Assembly: GCF_037101375.1 (NCBI RefSeq)
Contig: NZ_AP029019.1
Location: forward strand, 1,054,001 to 1,118,000
Source of the DNA: Acidovorax sp. DW039
GTDB taxonomy: Bacteria > Pseudomonadota > Gammaproteobacteria > Burkholderiales > Burkholderiaceae_C
Direction of reading: 5' to 3'
Length of the DNA: 64,000 bases
The notes under the pieces were generated by a model, which worked only from the letters and a program-made list of their open reading frames with translations, made no database searches and was not told the DNA's origin. The position numbers and the translations under genes were made by a program. Below, piece after piece: positions 31,767 to 41,288 of this stretch. How positions within the stretch are numbered: position 1 is the stretch's first letter; every line of letters begins with the position of its first letter.

Positions 31767-33041
31767 ATGGACAAACTCCTGATCCGTGGCGGCCGCACCC
31801 TCCAAGGCGAGGTGCTGGTATCTGGTGCCAAGAATGCCGCCCTGCCGGAGTTGTGCGCCGCACTGCTCACCGCAGACCCCGTAACGCTGCTGAACGTGCC
31901 GCAACTGCAGGACGTGAGCACCATGCTCAAGCTGATCCGCAACATGGGCGTGACGGCAGAGCGGTCAGACGACGGCACGGTGCGCATTGACGCCAGCGCG
32001 CTCAATACGCCAGAGGCCCCGTACGAGTTGGTCAAGACCATGCGCGCCTCCGTGCTGGCCCTGGGGCCACTGCTGGCCCGCTTTGGCGAGGCCACGGTGT
32101 CGCTGCCCGGTGGCTGCGCCATTGGCTCGCGTCCGGTCGATCAGCACATCAAGGGCATGGCGGCCATGGGGGCCGAGATTGTGGTGGAGCATGGCTACAT
32201 GATCGCCAAGCTGCCCGCAGGCTGGACACGCCTGAAGGGTGCCCGCATCACCACCGACATGGTGACGGTGACAGGCACGGAGAACTTCATGATGGCCGCC
32301 GCCTTGGCCGAAGGCGAGACCGTGCTGGAAAACGCCGCCCAGGAGCCCGAGATTGTGGATCTGGCTGAAATGCTCATCGCCATGGGCGCGAAGATCGAAG
32401 GCCACGGCACGAGCCGCATCCGCATCCAGGGCGTGGAGAAACTGCACGGTTGCACCCACCGTGTGGTGGCCGACCGGATTGAAGCAGGTACCTTCCTGTG
32501 CGCCGTAGCCGCCACGGGCGGTGATGTGGTGCTGCGCCACGGGCGGGCCGACCATCTGGACGCCGTCATCGACAAACTGCGCGAAGCCGGAGCCACCGTG
32601 CAGGCGGTAGACGGCGGTATCCGCGTGCAAAGCCCTGGCGGCGCTGTGCTGAAGGCCCAGGGCTTTCGCACCACCGAATACCCCGGCTTTCCCACCGACA
32701 TGCAGGCCCAGTTCATGGCGCTCAACTGCATTGCGCAGGGCACCGCCACGGTGACAGAAACCATTTTTGAAAACCGCTTCATGCACGTCAACGAGTTGAT
32801 GCGGCTGGGTGCAAAAATTCAGGTGGATGGCAAGGTGGCCGTGATGGAAGGCGTGCCCCGCCTGTCGGGTGCCACCGTGATGGCTACCGACCTGCGCGCA
32901 TCTGCCAGTCTGGTCATCGCCGGTCTGGTAGCAGATGGCGAAACCATGGTGGACCGTATCTACCATCTGGACCGCGGCTACGACTGCATGGAAGCCAAAC
33001 TGCGCGGTATTGGTGCCGACATCGAACGAGTAAAAGCATGA
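31767..33041 (+). CDS. murA: UDP-N-acetylglucosamine 1-carboxyvinyltransferase
   Basis: First committed step of peptidoglycan synthesis: transfers enolpyruvate from PEP to UDP-GlcNAc in the cytosol. 424 residues with the catalytic Lys22-Asn23 in [11 protein letters not shown], the fosfomycin-target Cys117 in [13 protein letters not shown], and [17 protein letters not shown] and RFMHVNEL segments. The stop overlaps hisG by 4 bp, so it is probably cotranscribed with histidine genes. Confidence 0.97.
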   Translation: MDKLLIRGGRTLQGEVLVSGAKNAALPELCAALLTADPVTLLNVPQLQDVSTMLKLIRNMGVTAERSDDGTVRIDASALNTPEAPYELVKTMRASVLALGPLLARFGEATVSLPGGCAIGSRPVDQHIKGMAAMGAEIVVEHGYMIAKLPAGWTRLKGARITTDMVTVTGTENFMMAAALAEGETVLENAAQEPEIVDLAEMLIAMGAKIEGHGTSRIRIQGVEKLHGCTHRVVADRIEAGTFLCAVAATGGDVVLRHGRADHLDAVIDKLREAGATVQAVDGGIRVQSPGGAVLKAQGFRTTEYPGFPTDMQAQFMALNCIAQGTATVTETIFENRFMHVNELMRLGAKIQVDGKVAVMEGVPRLSGATVMATDLRASASLVIAGLVADGETMVDRIYHLDRGYDCMEAKLRGIGADIERVKA

Positions 33042-33694
33042 GCAGCAACATGATCACCCTGGCACTTTCGAAGGGCCGTATCTTTGAAGAGACTCTGCCC
33101 CTGCTGGCTGCTGCGGGCATTGAGGTGCTGGAAGACCCCGAAAAATCGCGCAAGCTCATCCTGCCGACCAACCATGCGGATGTGCGCGTGGTGCTGGTAC
33201 GCGCTTCGGATGTTCCGACCTATGTGGAGTACGGCGGTGCCGACATGGGCGTGTCGGGCAAGGACTCCCTGATTGAGCATGGAACCCAAGGGCTCTACCA
33301 GCCGCTGGACCTGCGCATCGCCAAATGCCGTGTGAGCGTGGCCGTGCGCAAGGACTTTGATTACGAGCGTGCTGTCAAGCAGGGTTCGCGGTTGAAGGTG
33401 GCCACCAAGTACACCTCCATCGCCCGCGAGTTCTTTGCCGCCAAGGGCGTGCACGTGGACATGGTCAAGCTCTACGGCTCCATGGAGCTGGCACCGCTGA
33501 CCGGTTTGGCCGATGCGATCGTGGATCTTGTCTCCACAGGCAATACCCTGAAGGCCAACCATCTGGTCGAGGTCGAGCGCATCATGGACATCAGCTCTTA
33601 TCTGGTCGTCAACCAGGCCGCACTCAAGCTCAAGCGTGAGCGGCTGCGCCGCATCATCGACGCGTTTGCCTCGGCGATTCCCCAGTCATCTTGA
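33038..33694 (+). CDS. hisG: ATP phosphoribosyltransferase, short-form catalytic subunit
   Basis: First step of histidine biosynthesis, joining ATP and PRPP. The 218-residue length lacks the C-terminal allosteric domain, so it is the short HisG(S) form that needs HisZ as regulatory subunit; hisZ is not in this window. Motifs: [52 protein letters not shown] and the PRPP loop [13 protein letters not shown]. Overlaps murA by 4 bp. Confidence 0.96.
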   Translation: MSSNMITLALSKGRIFEETLPLLAAAGIEVLEDPEKSRKLILPTNHADVRVVLVRASDVPTYVEYGGADMGVSGKDSLIEHGTQGLYQPLDLRIAKCRVSVAVRKDFDYERAVKQGSRLKVATKYTSIAREFFAAKGVHVDMVKLYGSMELAPLTGLADAIVDLVSTGNTLKANHLVEVERIMDISSYLVVNQAALKLKRERLRRIIDAFASAIPQSS

Positions 33695-33804
33695 CGAAAA
33701 AGCTGCGCCAGTTTTTCTTGGTGATGTGCGATGCTGAGCAGACAATCCCCCACCGCATGAAGAATGTCTCTTCGTGTCCTAAATAATCATCCTGTGGGGG
33801 TTCC

Positions 33805-34158
33805 ATGTTGAAGAAAACAGTGGTTTTTGCGGCTCTGGCTTTGAGTGGCTTGGCGTATGCGGCAGATGCGGATTTCACTCTGGTGAATCGCACCGGTTAT
33901 GCCATCAATGAGGTGTATATCTCTCCCACCCAGAAAGACAGCTGGGGGAAAGACCGCTTGGGTCGCAATCAATTGCTCAATGGCCAGGCGCGGACTTTCC
34001 GCTTTGGCGACACCAAGAATTGCGTACAAGACATCAAGGTCATCTTTACTGATGACGACTCAGAGGTTGAATGGGAAGGCTTCAACCTCTGTGAGCTTCA
34101 CAAGATCACCCTGCGCTACAACCGCAAGACCGGGGATGTATCTGCAGACACTGAATAA
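33805..34158 (+). CDS. Small exported protein of unknown function between hisG and hisD
   Basis: 117 residues: a clear Sec signal peptide (MLKKTVVFAALALSGLAYA, cleavage after AYA) and a mature domain of about 98 residues with FTLVNRTGYAINEVYIS, KDSWGKDRLGRNQLL, ARTFRFGDTKNCVQDIKV and EWEGFNLCELHKITLRY. Two cysteines could form one periplasmic disulfide. I recall similar proteins in other betaproteobacteria but know no function. It interrupts the hisG-hisD pair and has its own 110-bp leader with hairpins, so expression may differ from the his genes. Confidence 0.8.
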   Translation: MLKKTVVFAALALSGLAYAADADFTLVNRTGYAINEVYISPTQKDSWGKDRLGRNQLLNGQARTFRFGDTKNCVQDIKVIFTDDDSEVEWEGFNLCELHKITLRYNRKTGDVSADTE

Positions 34159-34180
34159 ACCTCTCTGAATTTGGAGAACC

Positions 34181-35497
34181 ATGAAAGCAACGCCCCTGCG
34201 CCTGTCCACCGCCACACCTGACTTTGAAGCTGCTTTCAAGGCGCGTCTGCACTGGTCTGCAGACACCGATGCGGCCATTGAGCAGCGCGTGGCGGACATC
34301 CTGTCCGATGTGCGGTCGCGGGGCGATACCGCGGTGCTCGAGTACACCGCCCGGTTCGATGGTCTGAACGCAGCCTCCATGGCTGCGCTGGAATTGACCC
34401 AGGTAGAGCTCAAGGCTGCCTTCGACGCTATTCCTGCAGCCCAACGCGATGCTCTGCAGGCGGCTGCAGCCCGTGTGCGCAAGTACCACGAGGCGCAGAA
34501 AAAAGCCACGGGCGAGAGCTGGAGCTACCGCGACGAAGACGGCACCTTGCTGGGCCAGAAGGTCACGCCGCTCGATCGTGTGGGCATCTACGTGCCGGGC
34601 GGCAAGGCGGCCTACCCCTCCAGCGTGTTGATGAATGCCATTCCAGCCCATGTCGCCGGGGTTCAAGAAATCATCATGGTGGTGCCCACCCCCAAGGGGG
34701 AGAAGAACGCGCTGGTGCTGGCTGCCGCCTACGTGGCGGGCGTCACACGCGCCTTCACCATTGGTGGTGCGCAGGCAGTGGCCGCGCTGGCCTATGGCAC
34801 GGCCACAGTGCCCAAGGTTGACAAGATCACGGGCCCCGGCAACGCCTACGTGGCCAGCGCCAAGAAGCGCGTGTTCGGCACCGTGGGCATCGACATGATT
34901 GCGGGCCCCTCCGAAATTCTGGTGCTGGCCGATGGCACCACGCCCCCTGACTGGGTGGCCATGGACCTCTTCAGCCAGGCCGAGCACGATGAACTGGCCC
35001 AGAGCATCCTGCTGTGCCCTGACGCCGCCTACCTGGACGCGGTGCAGCGCGAGATCGATCGCCTGCTGCCCACCATGCCGCGTGCAGAGATCATTGCCAA
35101 GAGCCTGACGGGCCGTGGCGCGCTGATTCTTACCCGCGATATGGAAGAGGCCTGCGCCATCAGCAACCGCATTGCGCCCGAGCATCTGGAAGTTTCCAGT
35201 ACCGATCCACACCGCTGGGAGCCACTGCTGCGCCATGCGGGCGCGATCTTCCTGGGGGCCTACACTAGCGAAAGTCTGGGCGACTACTGCGCTGGTCCCA
35301 ACCACGTGCTGCCCACCAGCGGCACGGCCAGGTTCTCGTCTCCGCTGGGGGTGTACGACTTCCAGAAGCGCAGCAGCCTGATCGAAGTGAGCGAAGCCGG
35401 CGCCCAGGTGCTGGGCACCATCGCGGCAGAGCTGGCCTACGGCGAGGGGCTGCAGGCCCACGCGCAGGCGGCAGAAATGCGCCTCAAGAAGGTTTGA
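34181..35497 (+). CDS. hisD: Histidinol dehydrogenase
   Basis: Last two oxidations of histidine biosynthesis, histidinol to histidine, NAD- and zinc-dependent. 438 residues with [57 protein letters not shown] (zinc ligands Gln/His) and the EHLE segment. The start has GGAG 8 bp upstream. It is convergent with the next gene, 33 bp away, and the remaining his genes must lie elsewhere or beyond this block. Confidence 0.96.
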   Translation: MKATPLRLSTATPDFEAAFKARLHWSADTDAAIEQRVADILSDVRSRGDTAVLEYTARFDGLNAASMAALELTQVELKAAFDAIPAAQRDALQAAAARVRKYHEAQKKATGESWSYRDEDGTLLGQKVTPLDRVGIYVPGGKAAYPSSVLMNAIPAHVAGVQEIIMVVPTPKGEKNALVLAAAYVAGVTRAFTIGGAQAVAALAYGTATVPKVDKITGPGNAYVASAKKRVFGTVGIDMIAGPSEILVLADGTTPPDWVAMDLFSQAEHDELAQSILLCPDAAYLDAVQREIDRLLPTMPRAEIIAKSLTGRGALILTRDMEEACAISNRIAPEHLEVSSTDPHRWEPLLRHAGAIFLGAYTSESLGDYCAGPNHVLPTSGTARFSSPLGVYDFQKRSSLIEVSEAGAQVLGTIAAELAYGEGLQAHAQAAEMRLKKV

Positions 35498-35530
35498 GTG
35501 CGTAAAAAGCGCTCACGCTTAAGTTCACGC

Positions 35531-36385
35531 TTATCGCACCCATCCCACGCAGCCCCAGGCTGCAACAGAGCGCCCGACCAGCATGGCGCCTTCGCGGTAC
35601 AGAGCGCTGGCGCTGTGGGATGGGGAAAGGCGCACCACCCAGGTGCCTCCGGCTGCGTCTGCCCACAGCACCCGCGCGTCCTGCCGGGCCAGTGCGTTGA
35701 AGGCCTCTGCGGGGGTAACGCCGGGTGCAAACAGCACCACCGCCTGATCCTGCTCACCGGAAGGCAGTGCTGCCACTGGTCCAGCGATCAGGGCTGCCAG
35801 CACCAGCACCACGGCGGCTCCCGATCCCGTCTGGTAGTAGTCGGTGGGTGCAACCGCGCCCATAGTGCCCTGGTCATCGCCCCGGCCCGAGCCAGACCCA
35901 GAACCGCCTGTGCCGCCCCCTCTGCGCAACATCCTCCAGCCCACCACAGCGGGCACCACACCGAACACAACAAACCACACCAGGTCCCACACCAGAGGCT
36001 GTGCGGCGTCCACCTTGACGCGGTGGATGCCCAGAATCCAGTGCGAGAGCGTGCCATCCAGCATATGCCAGCCCCCGAAGCCCAGCAGCGCCAGCGCCCA
36101 CAGCGCGCGCCCGGCCGTGCGGAGCATGAGCGCACTGCGACGTCGCCACAGTTGCACCATTGCCAGCACAGCCACCCCGTACATCAGTGCGTGAAAAAGC
36201 CCGTCTGCCATGATCTGCCAGCGCATGTCCCGCACTCCCTGCACGTTGGAAAGCAGGTGGTGCCATTGCAGAATCTGGTGCAGCAGGATGCCGTCAAAGA
36301 ACCCTCCCAGTGCAAATCCAAGAAAGAAGCCAGGCCACCTGAGTGAGCGACGGGCCAGCGGCTGGACTGCAACGGATGCCACCAC
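35531..36385 (-). CDS. DUF2243 membrane protein with an extra C-terminal periplasmic domain
   Basis: 284 residues from a GTG start. Residues 15-155 carry four hydrophobic helices with the DUF2243 features GFFDGILLHQILQWHHLL, DGLFHALMYG and HMLDGTLSHWILGIHR. A Gly/Ser-rich linker (about 155-180), a fifth helix (188-206) and a compact domain (210-284; AVVLFAPGVTPAEAFNALA ... GAMLVGRSVAAWG) follow. DUF2243 proteins are normally about 150-170 residues, so the C-terminal part looks like a fusion. The function is unknown; conserved His residues on helices suggest metal or haem binding, which is speculation. Confidence 0.75.
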   Translation of the reverse strand: MVASVAVQPLARRSLRWPGFFLGFALGGFFDGILLHQILQWHHLLSNVQGVRDMRWQIMADGLFHALMYGVAVLAMVQLWRRRSALMLRTAGRALWALALLGFGGWHMLDGTLSHWILGIHRVKVDAAQPLVWDLVWFVVFGVVPAVVGWRMLRRGGGTGGSGSGSGRGDDQGTMGAVAPTDYYQTGSGAAVVLVLAALIAGPVAALPSGEQDQAVVLFAPGVTPAEAFNALARQDARVLWADAAGGTWVVRLSPSHSASALYREGAMLVGRSVAAWGCVGWVR

Positions 36386-36478
36386 ACAACTCCTTAGCGC
36401 TTGAGATGCCGCAGATCGTGGAGCGCTACGAAGCCTGCTATTGACGGAATGCGCCCCGTCTGCAGGTAGGAGGGGTTC

Positions 36479-36826
36479 TCAGTCGACTGTCCGCTGGCTC
36501 TGCAGCGTGCAATGAAAACTGGCGACACCCGGGCCCTCTGCGCTCAGCCGCAAGCGGGCCGGTCCCAGCAGGGTGGTGCACTCGCCTGCAGCAAGGAAGT
36601 GATCTTCCAGCCTCCCATCACAAGTCAGCCAGACAAGACCCTGCTCCACCTGGATCACAGCGGCCATCCTGGCAGGCACATGGATGTGTTGAACAGCCTG
36701 CGTGTTCTGCAAGGTGTAGTGCTCCGCCCCGCGGGAAGGGCTGAGGGGCAGTGCAGAGGTGGATGGCTCGCTGCGGGAGCGCCGAGCGGCGGGGGGCTGG
36801 GGTGTGGGGAGTGTGGCGGTGTTCAT
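36479..36826 (-). CDS. DUF2917 family protein
   Basis: 115 residues from ATG 36826. The N-terminal 40 residues are Pro/Ser/Arg-rich and probably disordered. The rest is the small beta-rich DUF2917 domain (VEQGLVWLTCDGRLEDHFLA, AAGECTTLL, LRLSAEGPGVASFHC), which resembles a cupin half-barrel. The function is unknown. It is divergent from a MocR-type regulator across 151 bp that hold a four-site operator array, so it is a likely target of that regulator. Confidence 0.78.
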   Translation of the reverse strand: MNTATLPTPQPPAARRSRSEPSTSALPLSPSRGAEHYTLQNTQAVQHIHVPARMAAVIQVEQGLVWLTCDGRLEDHFLAAGECTTLLGPARLRLSAEGPGVASFHCTLQSQRTVD

Positions 36827-36887
36827 GTCTTCACTGTGCCGCTCGAGGCTGGCGCATGCCAGTTGCAGATCGGACCCAGCTGAACCA

Positions 36888-36969
36888 GTACAGCGACGTG
36901 CAGTGACGCATCTGTACTGCCCGGGTGTGCGGCGTTCTGTACTGCCCGAGGCGCGCGCATGCCGTACAG
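36888..36969. promoter_or_regulatory. Four-half-site operator array between DUF2917 and mocR-type genes
   Basis: GTACAG (36888-36893), CTGTAC (36912-36917), CTGTAC (36937-36942) and GTACAG (36964-36969) lie 24, 25 and 27 bp apart. The two middle sites are part of a longer direct repeat TCTGTACTGCCCG. The last half-site ends 8 bp before the regulator's ATG. This matches the direct-plus-inverted repeat layout known for MocR/PdxR regulators. Confidence 0.65.
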
Positions 36970-36977
36970 AATGCGGT

Positions 36978-38483
36978 ATGGCCCAGACCGATGCACCCCC
37001 GCTGTACCTGCAGATTGCCCAGCAACTGACGGAGCTGATCCGCAATGGCACGCTGGCCCGTGGCGAGAAGCTTCCGTCCGTGCGTGAGCTGGCTCGTCAG
37101 CATGGCGTGGCACAGACCACGGTGGTGCAGGCCTACCATTGGCTGGAGGATGCGCGTCTGATCGTGGCGCGCCCCCGGTCCGGATTTTTTGTTGCAGCGC
37201 GCCCTGTGCAGCTACCAGAGCCGTCTACGCCCCGGCCCTTGAGGCGACCACGGGAAGTGTCGGTGGACTGGCTGGGCCAGCGCATCCTGGGGCGGCAGCA
37301 ACCCGAGGGCATGGTGTCTTTCAGCAGCGGCACGCCAGGGCCAGACCTGTTCGATGTGGACCGCGTGCGTCGCGCCGTGACCCGTTCGGTGCAGCGCCAC
37401 CGGCATCTGCTGTGCAACTATCCTTCCTCGGCCGGGCATGAAGACGCGCGCCGTGCACTGGCGCGCTATGCCGTAGGCCTGGGGTGCAGCCTGGACCCGC
37501 AGAACATCATGATCACCGGCGGCTGCATGGACAGCATTGCGCTGTGCTTGCGTGCCGTTACGCAACCGGGGGATGTGGTCGCGCTGGAGTCCCCCACGCA
37601 TTTCTCGTTTCTTGAAGTGCTCCAGGGGCTGCACCTGCGGGCGCTGGAGATACCCGCCCACCCCCGCCATGGCTTGTCGCTGGACGCACTGCAACTCGCG
37701 CTCGACACCCAGCCCGTCAAGGCCGTCATGCTGGTGCCCACGCTCAGCAACCCGCTGGGCAGCTGCATGCCCCTGGCGGAACGCAAGCGGCTGGCTCAGA
37801 TGGCTACCCGGCACGACATTGCGGTCATCGAGGACGCCATCTACAACGACCTGGTGGAGGTGCCCGAAATGCGTCGTGCGGTGAAGTCCTATGACACCTC
37901 CGGTCATGTGATGCTGTGCGATTCTTTCTCCAAGACGCTGGCCCCGGGCTTGCGCCTTGGATGGGTGGAAGCGGGGCGCTGGAGCGACAAGCTGCGCGGC
38001 ATCAAGGACCTGCAGGCTGGAGGGCAATCTGCCGTGCTGGAGCTGGCGCTTGCAGACCTGATCACGCAGGCGGGCCACGCCGCATCCATGCGCCAGCTGC
38101 GTGCTGCTGTGGCTGCCCGCATGGAGGCGGTGCGCAGCACCATCGCCACGCATTTCCCGCAGGGAACGCGGGTAAGCGACCCGCCGGGTGGCCTGTTGTT
38201 GTGGGTGGAGTTACCGCGTGGAATGGATGCCGCAGCGCTGCACGACCTGTGCCTGCCGGAGCGCATTCTGGTGGCCCCCGGCACGCTGTTCAGCGCCAGT
38301 GGCCGCTTTCGCAACTGCCTGCGCATCGGCATGGGTGGGGATTGGACGCCGCGCCACTTGCAGGCGCTGGCGCGCGTGGGTCAACTGGCCTGCCAGATGA
38401 CCAGTGAGATGCCCAGCCGCCCCCACGGTGGGGCTGCGACGGTCAGCCTACCTGACGCAGCGCTGGGCGCATCTGCCGCGTGA
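36978..38483 (+). CDS. MocR/PdxR-type transcriptional regulator (GntR wHTH + aminotransferase-like domain)
   Basis: 501 residues. The GntR-type winged helix (about 8-75: ARGEKLPSVRELARQHGVAQ, VVQAYHWLEDARLI) is joined by a Pro-rich linker to a fold-type I aminotransferase domain. The PLP lysine is expected at Lys319 in CDSFSKTLAPGLRLGW; SNPLG and DAIYNDL also fit the PLP site. Such regulators sense PLP or amino-acid adducts. ATG 36978 starts right after the operator array; an upstream in-frame start would run through the divergent promoter. The 3' end overlaps the convergent ODP gene by 41 bp. Confidence 0.9.
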   Translation: MAQTDAPPLYLQIAQQLTELIRNGTLARGEKLPSVRELARQHGVAQTTVVQAYHWLEDARLIVARPRSGFFVAARPVQLPEPSTPRPLRRPREVSVDWLGQRILGRQQPEGMVSFSSGTPGPDLFDVDRVRRAVTRSVQRHRHLLCNYPSSAGHEDARRALARYAVGLGCSLDPQNIMITGGCMDSIALCLRAVTQPGDVVALESPTHFSFLEVLQGLHLRALEIPAHPRHGLSLDALQLALDTQPVKAVMLVPTLSNPLGSCMPLAERKRLAQMATRHDIAVIEDAIYNDLVEVPEMRRAVKSYDTSGHVMLCDSFSKTLAPGLRLGWVEAGRWSDKLRGIKDLQAGGQSAVLELALADLITQAGHAASMRQLRAAVAARMEAVRSTIATHFPQGTRVSDPPGGLLLWVELPRGMDAAALHDLCLPERILVAPGTLFSASGRFRNCLRIGMGGDWTPRHLQALARVGQLACQMTSEMPSRPHGGAATVSLPDAALGASAA

Positions 38484-39267
38484 CGGGGTCGATGTAGGCG
38501 CTGGGGATCTGATAGGCACGGTCATCAAACAGGTCGATACCGCATTTGAGGTTTTCGATCCAGTCGAAAAAGTCGTTGATAGCTTGCTTGCCCATGATGG
38601 GGGCACCATGCTGTGGCACCAGCATGGCAATGTCCAGCTGCCGCGCCATGGCCGTCCACAGCCGCAGGATCTTGTTGGACACCATGTAGCGACGGTGAAA
38701 GCCTTCCATGCGGGGGATATGGGGCTTCAGGTCCGTGATGGGGCGTGCCGCTTCTGCACCCGACATCATGGAGACGCCAAGGTCACCGGTGAACAGAATC
38801 TTGCTGACCGGATCGTAGAAGTGGAAGTTGCCTTCTGAATGCATGAAGTGCGCTGGCAGCAGCACCAGTTCATGGCGTCCCAGTGGCAGATGCCCGCCAC
38901 TGTCGGGCACACCAATCACGCGGTTCTCCGTCTTGCCGACCTTGGTGAAGTGGGGCGCGAAACGCTCCCACACCCGTGAAATCACCAGCGATGCCTTGGT
39001 GCTGGTCATCCAGCGGTCCAGCGAGGCGATGATGTCCGGGTCCGCATGAGATGCGATCAGGTACGACAGTTTGTGGGGCGCAAAGTGCTTGGTCATCCCC
39101 ATGAACAGCTCATTGAACGCCAGGTTGCCGCCCGGGTCGATGATGGCCCCGGTGTCATCGTCCACGATCAGGAACTGGTTGGCCTGTACCGCCTGACCGT
39201 CCTCTTCGATGAGATCGGTGAACATGAGACATGCATGATTCTTGTCACGATAGAGTTCGATGGCCAT
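38443..39267 (-). CDS. Oxygen-binding di-iron (ODP) domain protein, flavodiiron-like
   Basis: Metallo-beta-lactamase fold protein of 274 residues related to the di-iron domain of flavodiiron proteins. The ligand set is complete: His74-x-Asp76-x-Asp78, His143, Asp162 and His220 (HADPD, HFMHSEGN, GDLGV, PQHG). There is no flavodoxin domain, so it is a stand-alone ODP protein that may sense O2 or NO or reduce them with a separate partner. A perfect FNR/ANR-type box lies 54 bp upstream of the start. Its 3' end overlaps the convergent regulator gene by 41 bp. Confidence 0.87.
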   Translation of the reverse strand: MAIELYRDKNHACLMFTDLIEEDGQAVQANQFLIVDDDTGAIIDPGGNLAFNELFMGMTKHFAPHKLSYLIASHADPDIIASLDRWMTSTKASLVISRVWERFAPHFTKVGKTENRVIGVPDSGGHLPLGRHELVLLPAHFMHSEGNFHFYDPVSKILFTGDLGVSMMSGAEAARPITDLKPHIPRMEGFHRRYMVSNKILRLWTAMARQLDIAMLVPQHGAPIMGKQAINDFFDWIENLKCGIDLFDDRAYQIPSAYIDPVTRQMRPALRQVG

Positions 39268-39320
39268 GGCAGTGCTTAGGAGTGAAGCCCCGACTGTATG
39301 AGTACCCCTGCTCGCGCGAG

Positions 39321-39334
39321 TTGATCAAGATCAA
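39321..39334 (-). promoter_or_regulatory. FNR/ANR-type box upstream of the ODP gene
   Basis: TTGATCAAGATCAA matches the FNR consensus TTGAT-N4-ATCAA exactly. On the minus strand a TACAGT sequence (39298-39293) sits where the -10 of a class II FNR promoter would be if the box is centred near -41.5. This predicts low-oxygen activation of the ODP gene. Confidence 0.7.
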
Positions 39335-39429
39335 GCCCGTCACACGCAAGACACATTGATTCCCAATTGAGTGGAGCAGGTGGGCGGGCAGCTATCGCTC
39401 CAAGCGCGCTTCCACGCCAGGCTCACCCC

Positions 39430-40578
39430 TCACCACTCTGCAAAGCTGCCGTCCCGGTGTCGCCACACCGGGTTGCGCCAGCGGTGGCCTTGCTCGGCAC
39501 GCTCGCGCACGTAGGCTTCGTTCACTTCAATGCCCAACCCAGGGCCTTGGGGGATGGTCACCATGCCATCCTCGTAGGCAAACACCTCGCGGTTGCTCAC
39601 ATAGTCCAGCAGGTCGTTGGCGGCGTTGTAGTGGATGCCCAGGCTCTGCTCCTGAATGAACGCGTTGTAGCAAACACCATCCAGCTGCAGATTGGCCGCC
39701 AGAGCGATGGGCCCCAGCGGGCAGTGCAGTGCCAGCGCCACGTCGTAGGCCTCTGCCATGGAGGCGATCTTGCGGGTCTCGGTGATGCCCCCCGCGTGCG
39801 AGGGATCCGGCTGCACGATGTCCACATAGCCTTCAGACAGGATGCGCTTGAAGTCCCAGCGCGAGTACAGCCGCTCGCCCAGCGCAATGGGCGTGGAGGT
39901 GAGCGGGGCCAGTTCTTTCAGTGCCTCGTAGTGCTCGCTCAGCACGGGTTCCTCAATGAACATGAGCCGGTAGGGTTCCAGCTCTTTCACCAGAATCTTG
40001 GCCATGGGCTTGTGAACCCGGCCGTGAAAGTCCACCCCAATGCCCACATGGGGCCCCACGGCGTCACGCACGGCAGCCACGTTCTGCAGGCAGCGCTCCA
40101 CCTTGTCGTAGCTGTCCACGTACTGCATTTCTTCGGTGCCATTCATCTTCACCGCCGTGAACCCGCGGGCCACCGCTGCTTTGGCGGCGGCCGCTGTCTC
40201 GCTGGGCCGGTCGCCGCCGATCCAGCTGTACACCCGTATCCGGTCCCGTACCCGTCCACCCAGCAGTTCGCACACGGGCACGCCCAGCGCCTTGCCCTTG
40301 ATATCCCACAGCGCCTGGTCAATACCGGCCAGCGCACTCATGTGGATGCCACCGCCCCGGTAGAAGCCGCCGCGGTACAGCACCGTCCAGTGGTCTTCAA
40401 TATGGCGGGGGTCTTTGCCAATGAGGTAGTCGCCCAGCTCTTCCACCGCCGCGGCTACGGTGTGCGCGCGCCCCTCCAGAACAGGTTCTCCCCAGCCGGT
40501 GATCCCTTCGTCCGTCTCGATCTTGAGAAAGCACCAACGGGGTGGCACCAGGAAAGTGGTCAGTCGCGTGATTTTCAT
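39430..40578 (-). CDS. dgoD: D-galactonate dehydratase
   Basis: Enolase-superfamily enzyme that dehydrates D-galactonate to 2-keto-3-deoxygalactonate. From ATG 40578 it is 382 residues, the same length as E. coli DgoD, with metal ligands Asp183, Glu209 and Glu235 and general bases His185 (GVDFHGR) and His285 (LHCPLGP) at the positions known for that enzyme. An in-frame extension to 40668 would add 30 atypical residues. It is the last gene of the leftward sugar cluster, after dgoK and dgoA. Confidence 0.94.
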   Translation of the reverse strand: MKITRLTTFLVPPRWCFLKIETDEGITGWGEPVLEGRAHTVAAAVEELGDYLIGKDPRHIEDHWTVLYRGGFYRGGGIHMSALAGIDQALWDIKGKALGVPVCELLGGRVRDRIRVYSWIGGDRPSETAAAAKAAVARGFTAVKMNGTEEMQYVDSYDKVERCLQNVAAVRDAVGPHVGIGVDFHGRVHKPMAKILVKELEPYRLMFIEEPVLSEHYEALKELAPLTSTPIALGERLYSRWDFKRILSEGYVDIVQPDPSHAGGITETRKIASMAEAYDVALALHCPLGPIALAANLQLDGVCYNAFIQEQSLGIHYNAANDLLDYVSNREVFAYEDGMVTIPQGPGLGIEVNEAYVRERAEQGHRWRNPVWRHRDGSFAEW

Positions 40579-40634
40579 GAATGCAGAAGGATCGAGGGAA
40601 AAGGGGTGTTGGAATCTGCCCAGGTGCCAGCGTG

Positions 40635-41288
40635 TCAGCGCGCTTTCGTCGGATAAGCGGCATGCCACACGCTCACAAAGGCACGCGCTTGGGTGGCTAC
40701 TTGCGTGGCGTCATCACCCGGGCGGTACAAGGCGGAACCCAGGCCAAAGCCCGAAGCGCCAGCCTTGGCATAGGGGGCGATGCTCTCCGGCGTGATGCCG
40801 CCTACAGGCAGCAGGGCCACGGGGGGCTGCAGCACCGCACGCCATGCTTTCAGCACGCTGGGGGCCAGAGCCTCTGCCGGGAACAGCTTGAGGGCGTCAG
40901 CACCCGCAGCCAGCGCGGCATAGGCTTCAGTCAGTGTGGCCACGCCGGGCGCGCAGGCCAGGCCCGCCTGCTTGGCCGCGCGGATCACGGCAGCATCGCT
41001 GTGCGGCATCACCACGATCTGGCCGCCTGCCGAGGCCACCTCGGCGCATGCCTGCACGCTGGTCACGGTGCCCGCACCCACCAGGCAATCCGGCGGCAGC
41101 GCGCTGCGCAGGGCGCGGATGCTCTGCAGTGGATCGGGGGAGTTCAGGGGCACCTCGATGAGGCGAAAGCCTGCGGCATACAGCGCATGCCCGATGGCGA
41201 CCACCTCATCAGGGCGCACGCCCCGCAAAATGGCAACCAGCCCGCATTGCTGCAAGGCGGTGTGGAACAGGGAAGACAACGGAGTCAC
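40635..41288 (-). CDS. dgoA: 2-dehydro-3-deoxy-6-phosphogalactonate aldolase
   Basis: Class I aldolase that cleaves KDPGal to pyruvate and glyceraldehyde-3-phosphate. About 217 residues from GTG 41288, which overlaps the dgoK stop (GTGA). Motifs: [27 protein letters not shown] (catalytic Glu), GAGTVTS and the Schiff-base Lys in [12 protein letters not shown] longer frame runs up to 41444 but lies inside dgoK. KDPG-type activity is possible, but the dgoK/dgoD context favours the galactonate route. Confidence 0.92.
   Translation of the reverse strand: MTPLSSLFHTALQQCGLVAILRGVRPDEVVAIGHALYAAGFRLIEVPLNSPDPLQSIRALRSALPPDCLVGAGTVTSVQACAEVASAGGQIVVMPHSDAAVIRAAKQAGLACAPGVATLTEAYAALAAGADALKLFPAEALAPSVLKAWRAVLQPPVALLPVGGITPESIAPYAKAGASGFGLGSALYRPGDDATQVATQARAFVSVWHAAYPTKAR

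Noticed and set aside
39367..40656. 429-codon plus-strand open frame opposite dgoD
   Set aside because: dgoD keeps all metal ligands and catalytic His residues; the plus-strand frame is a GC-bias shadow.
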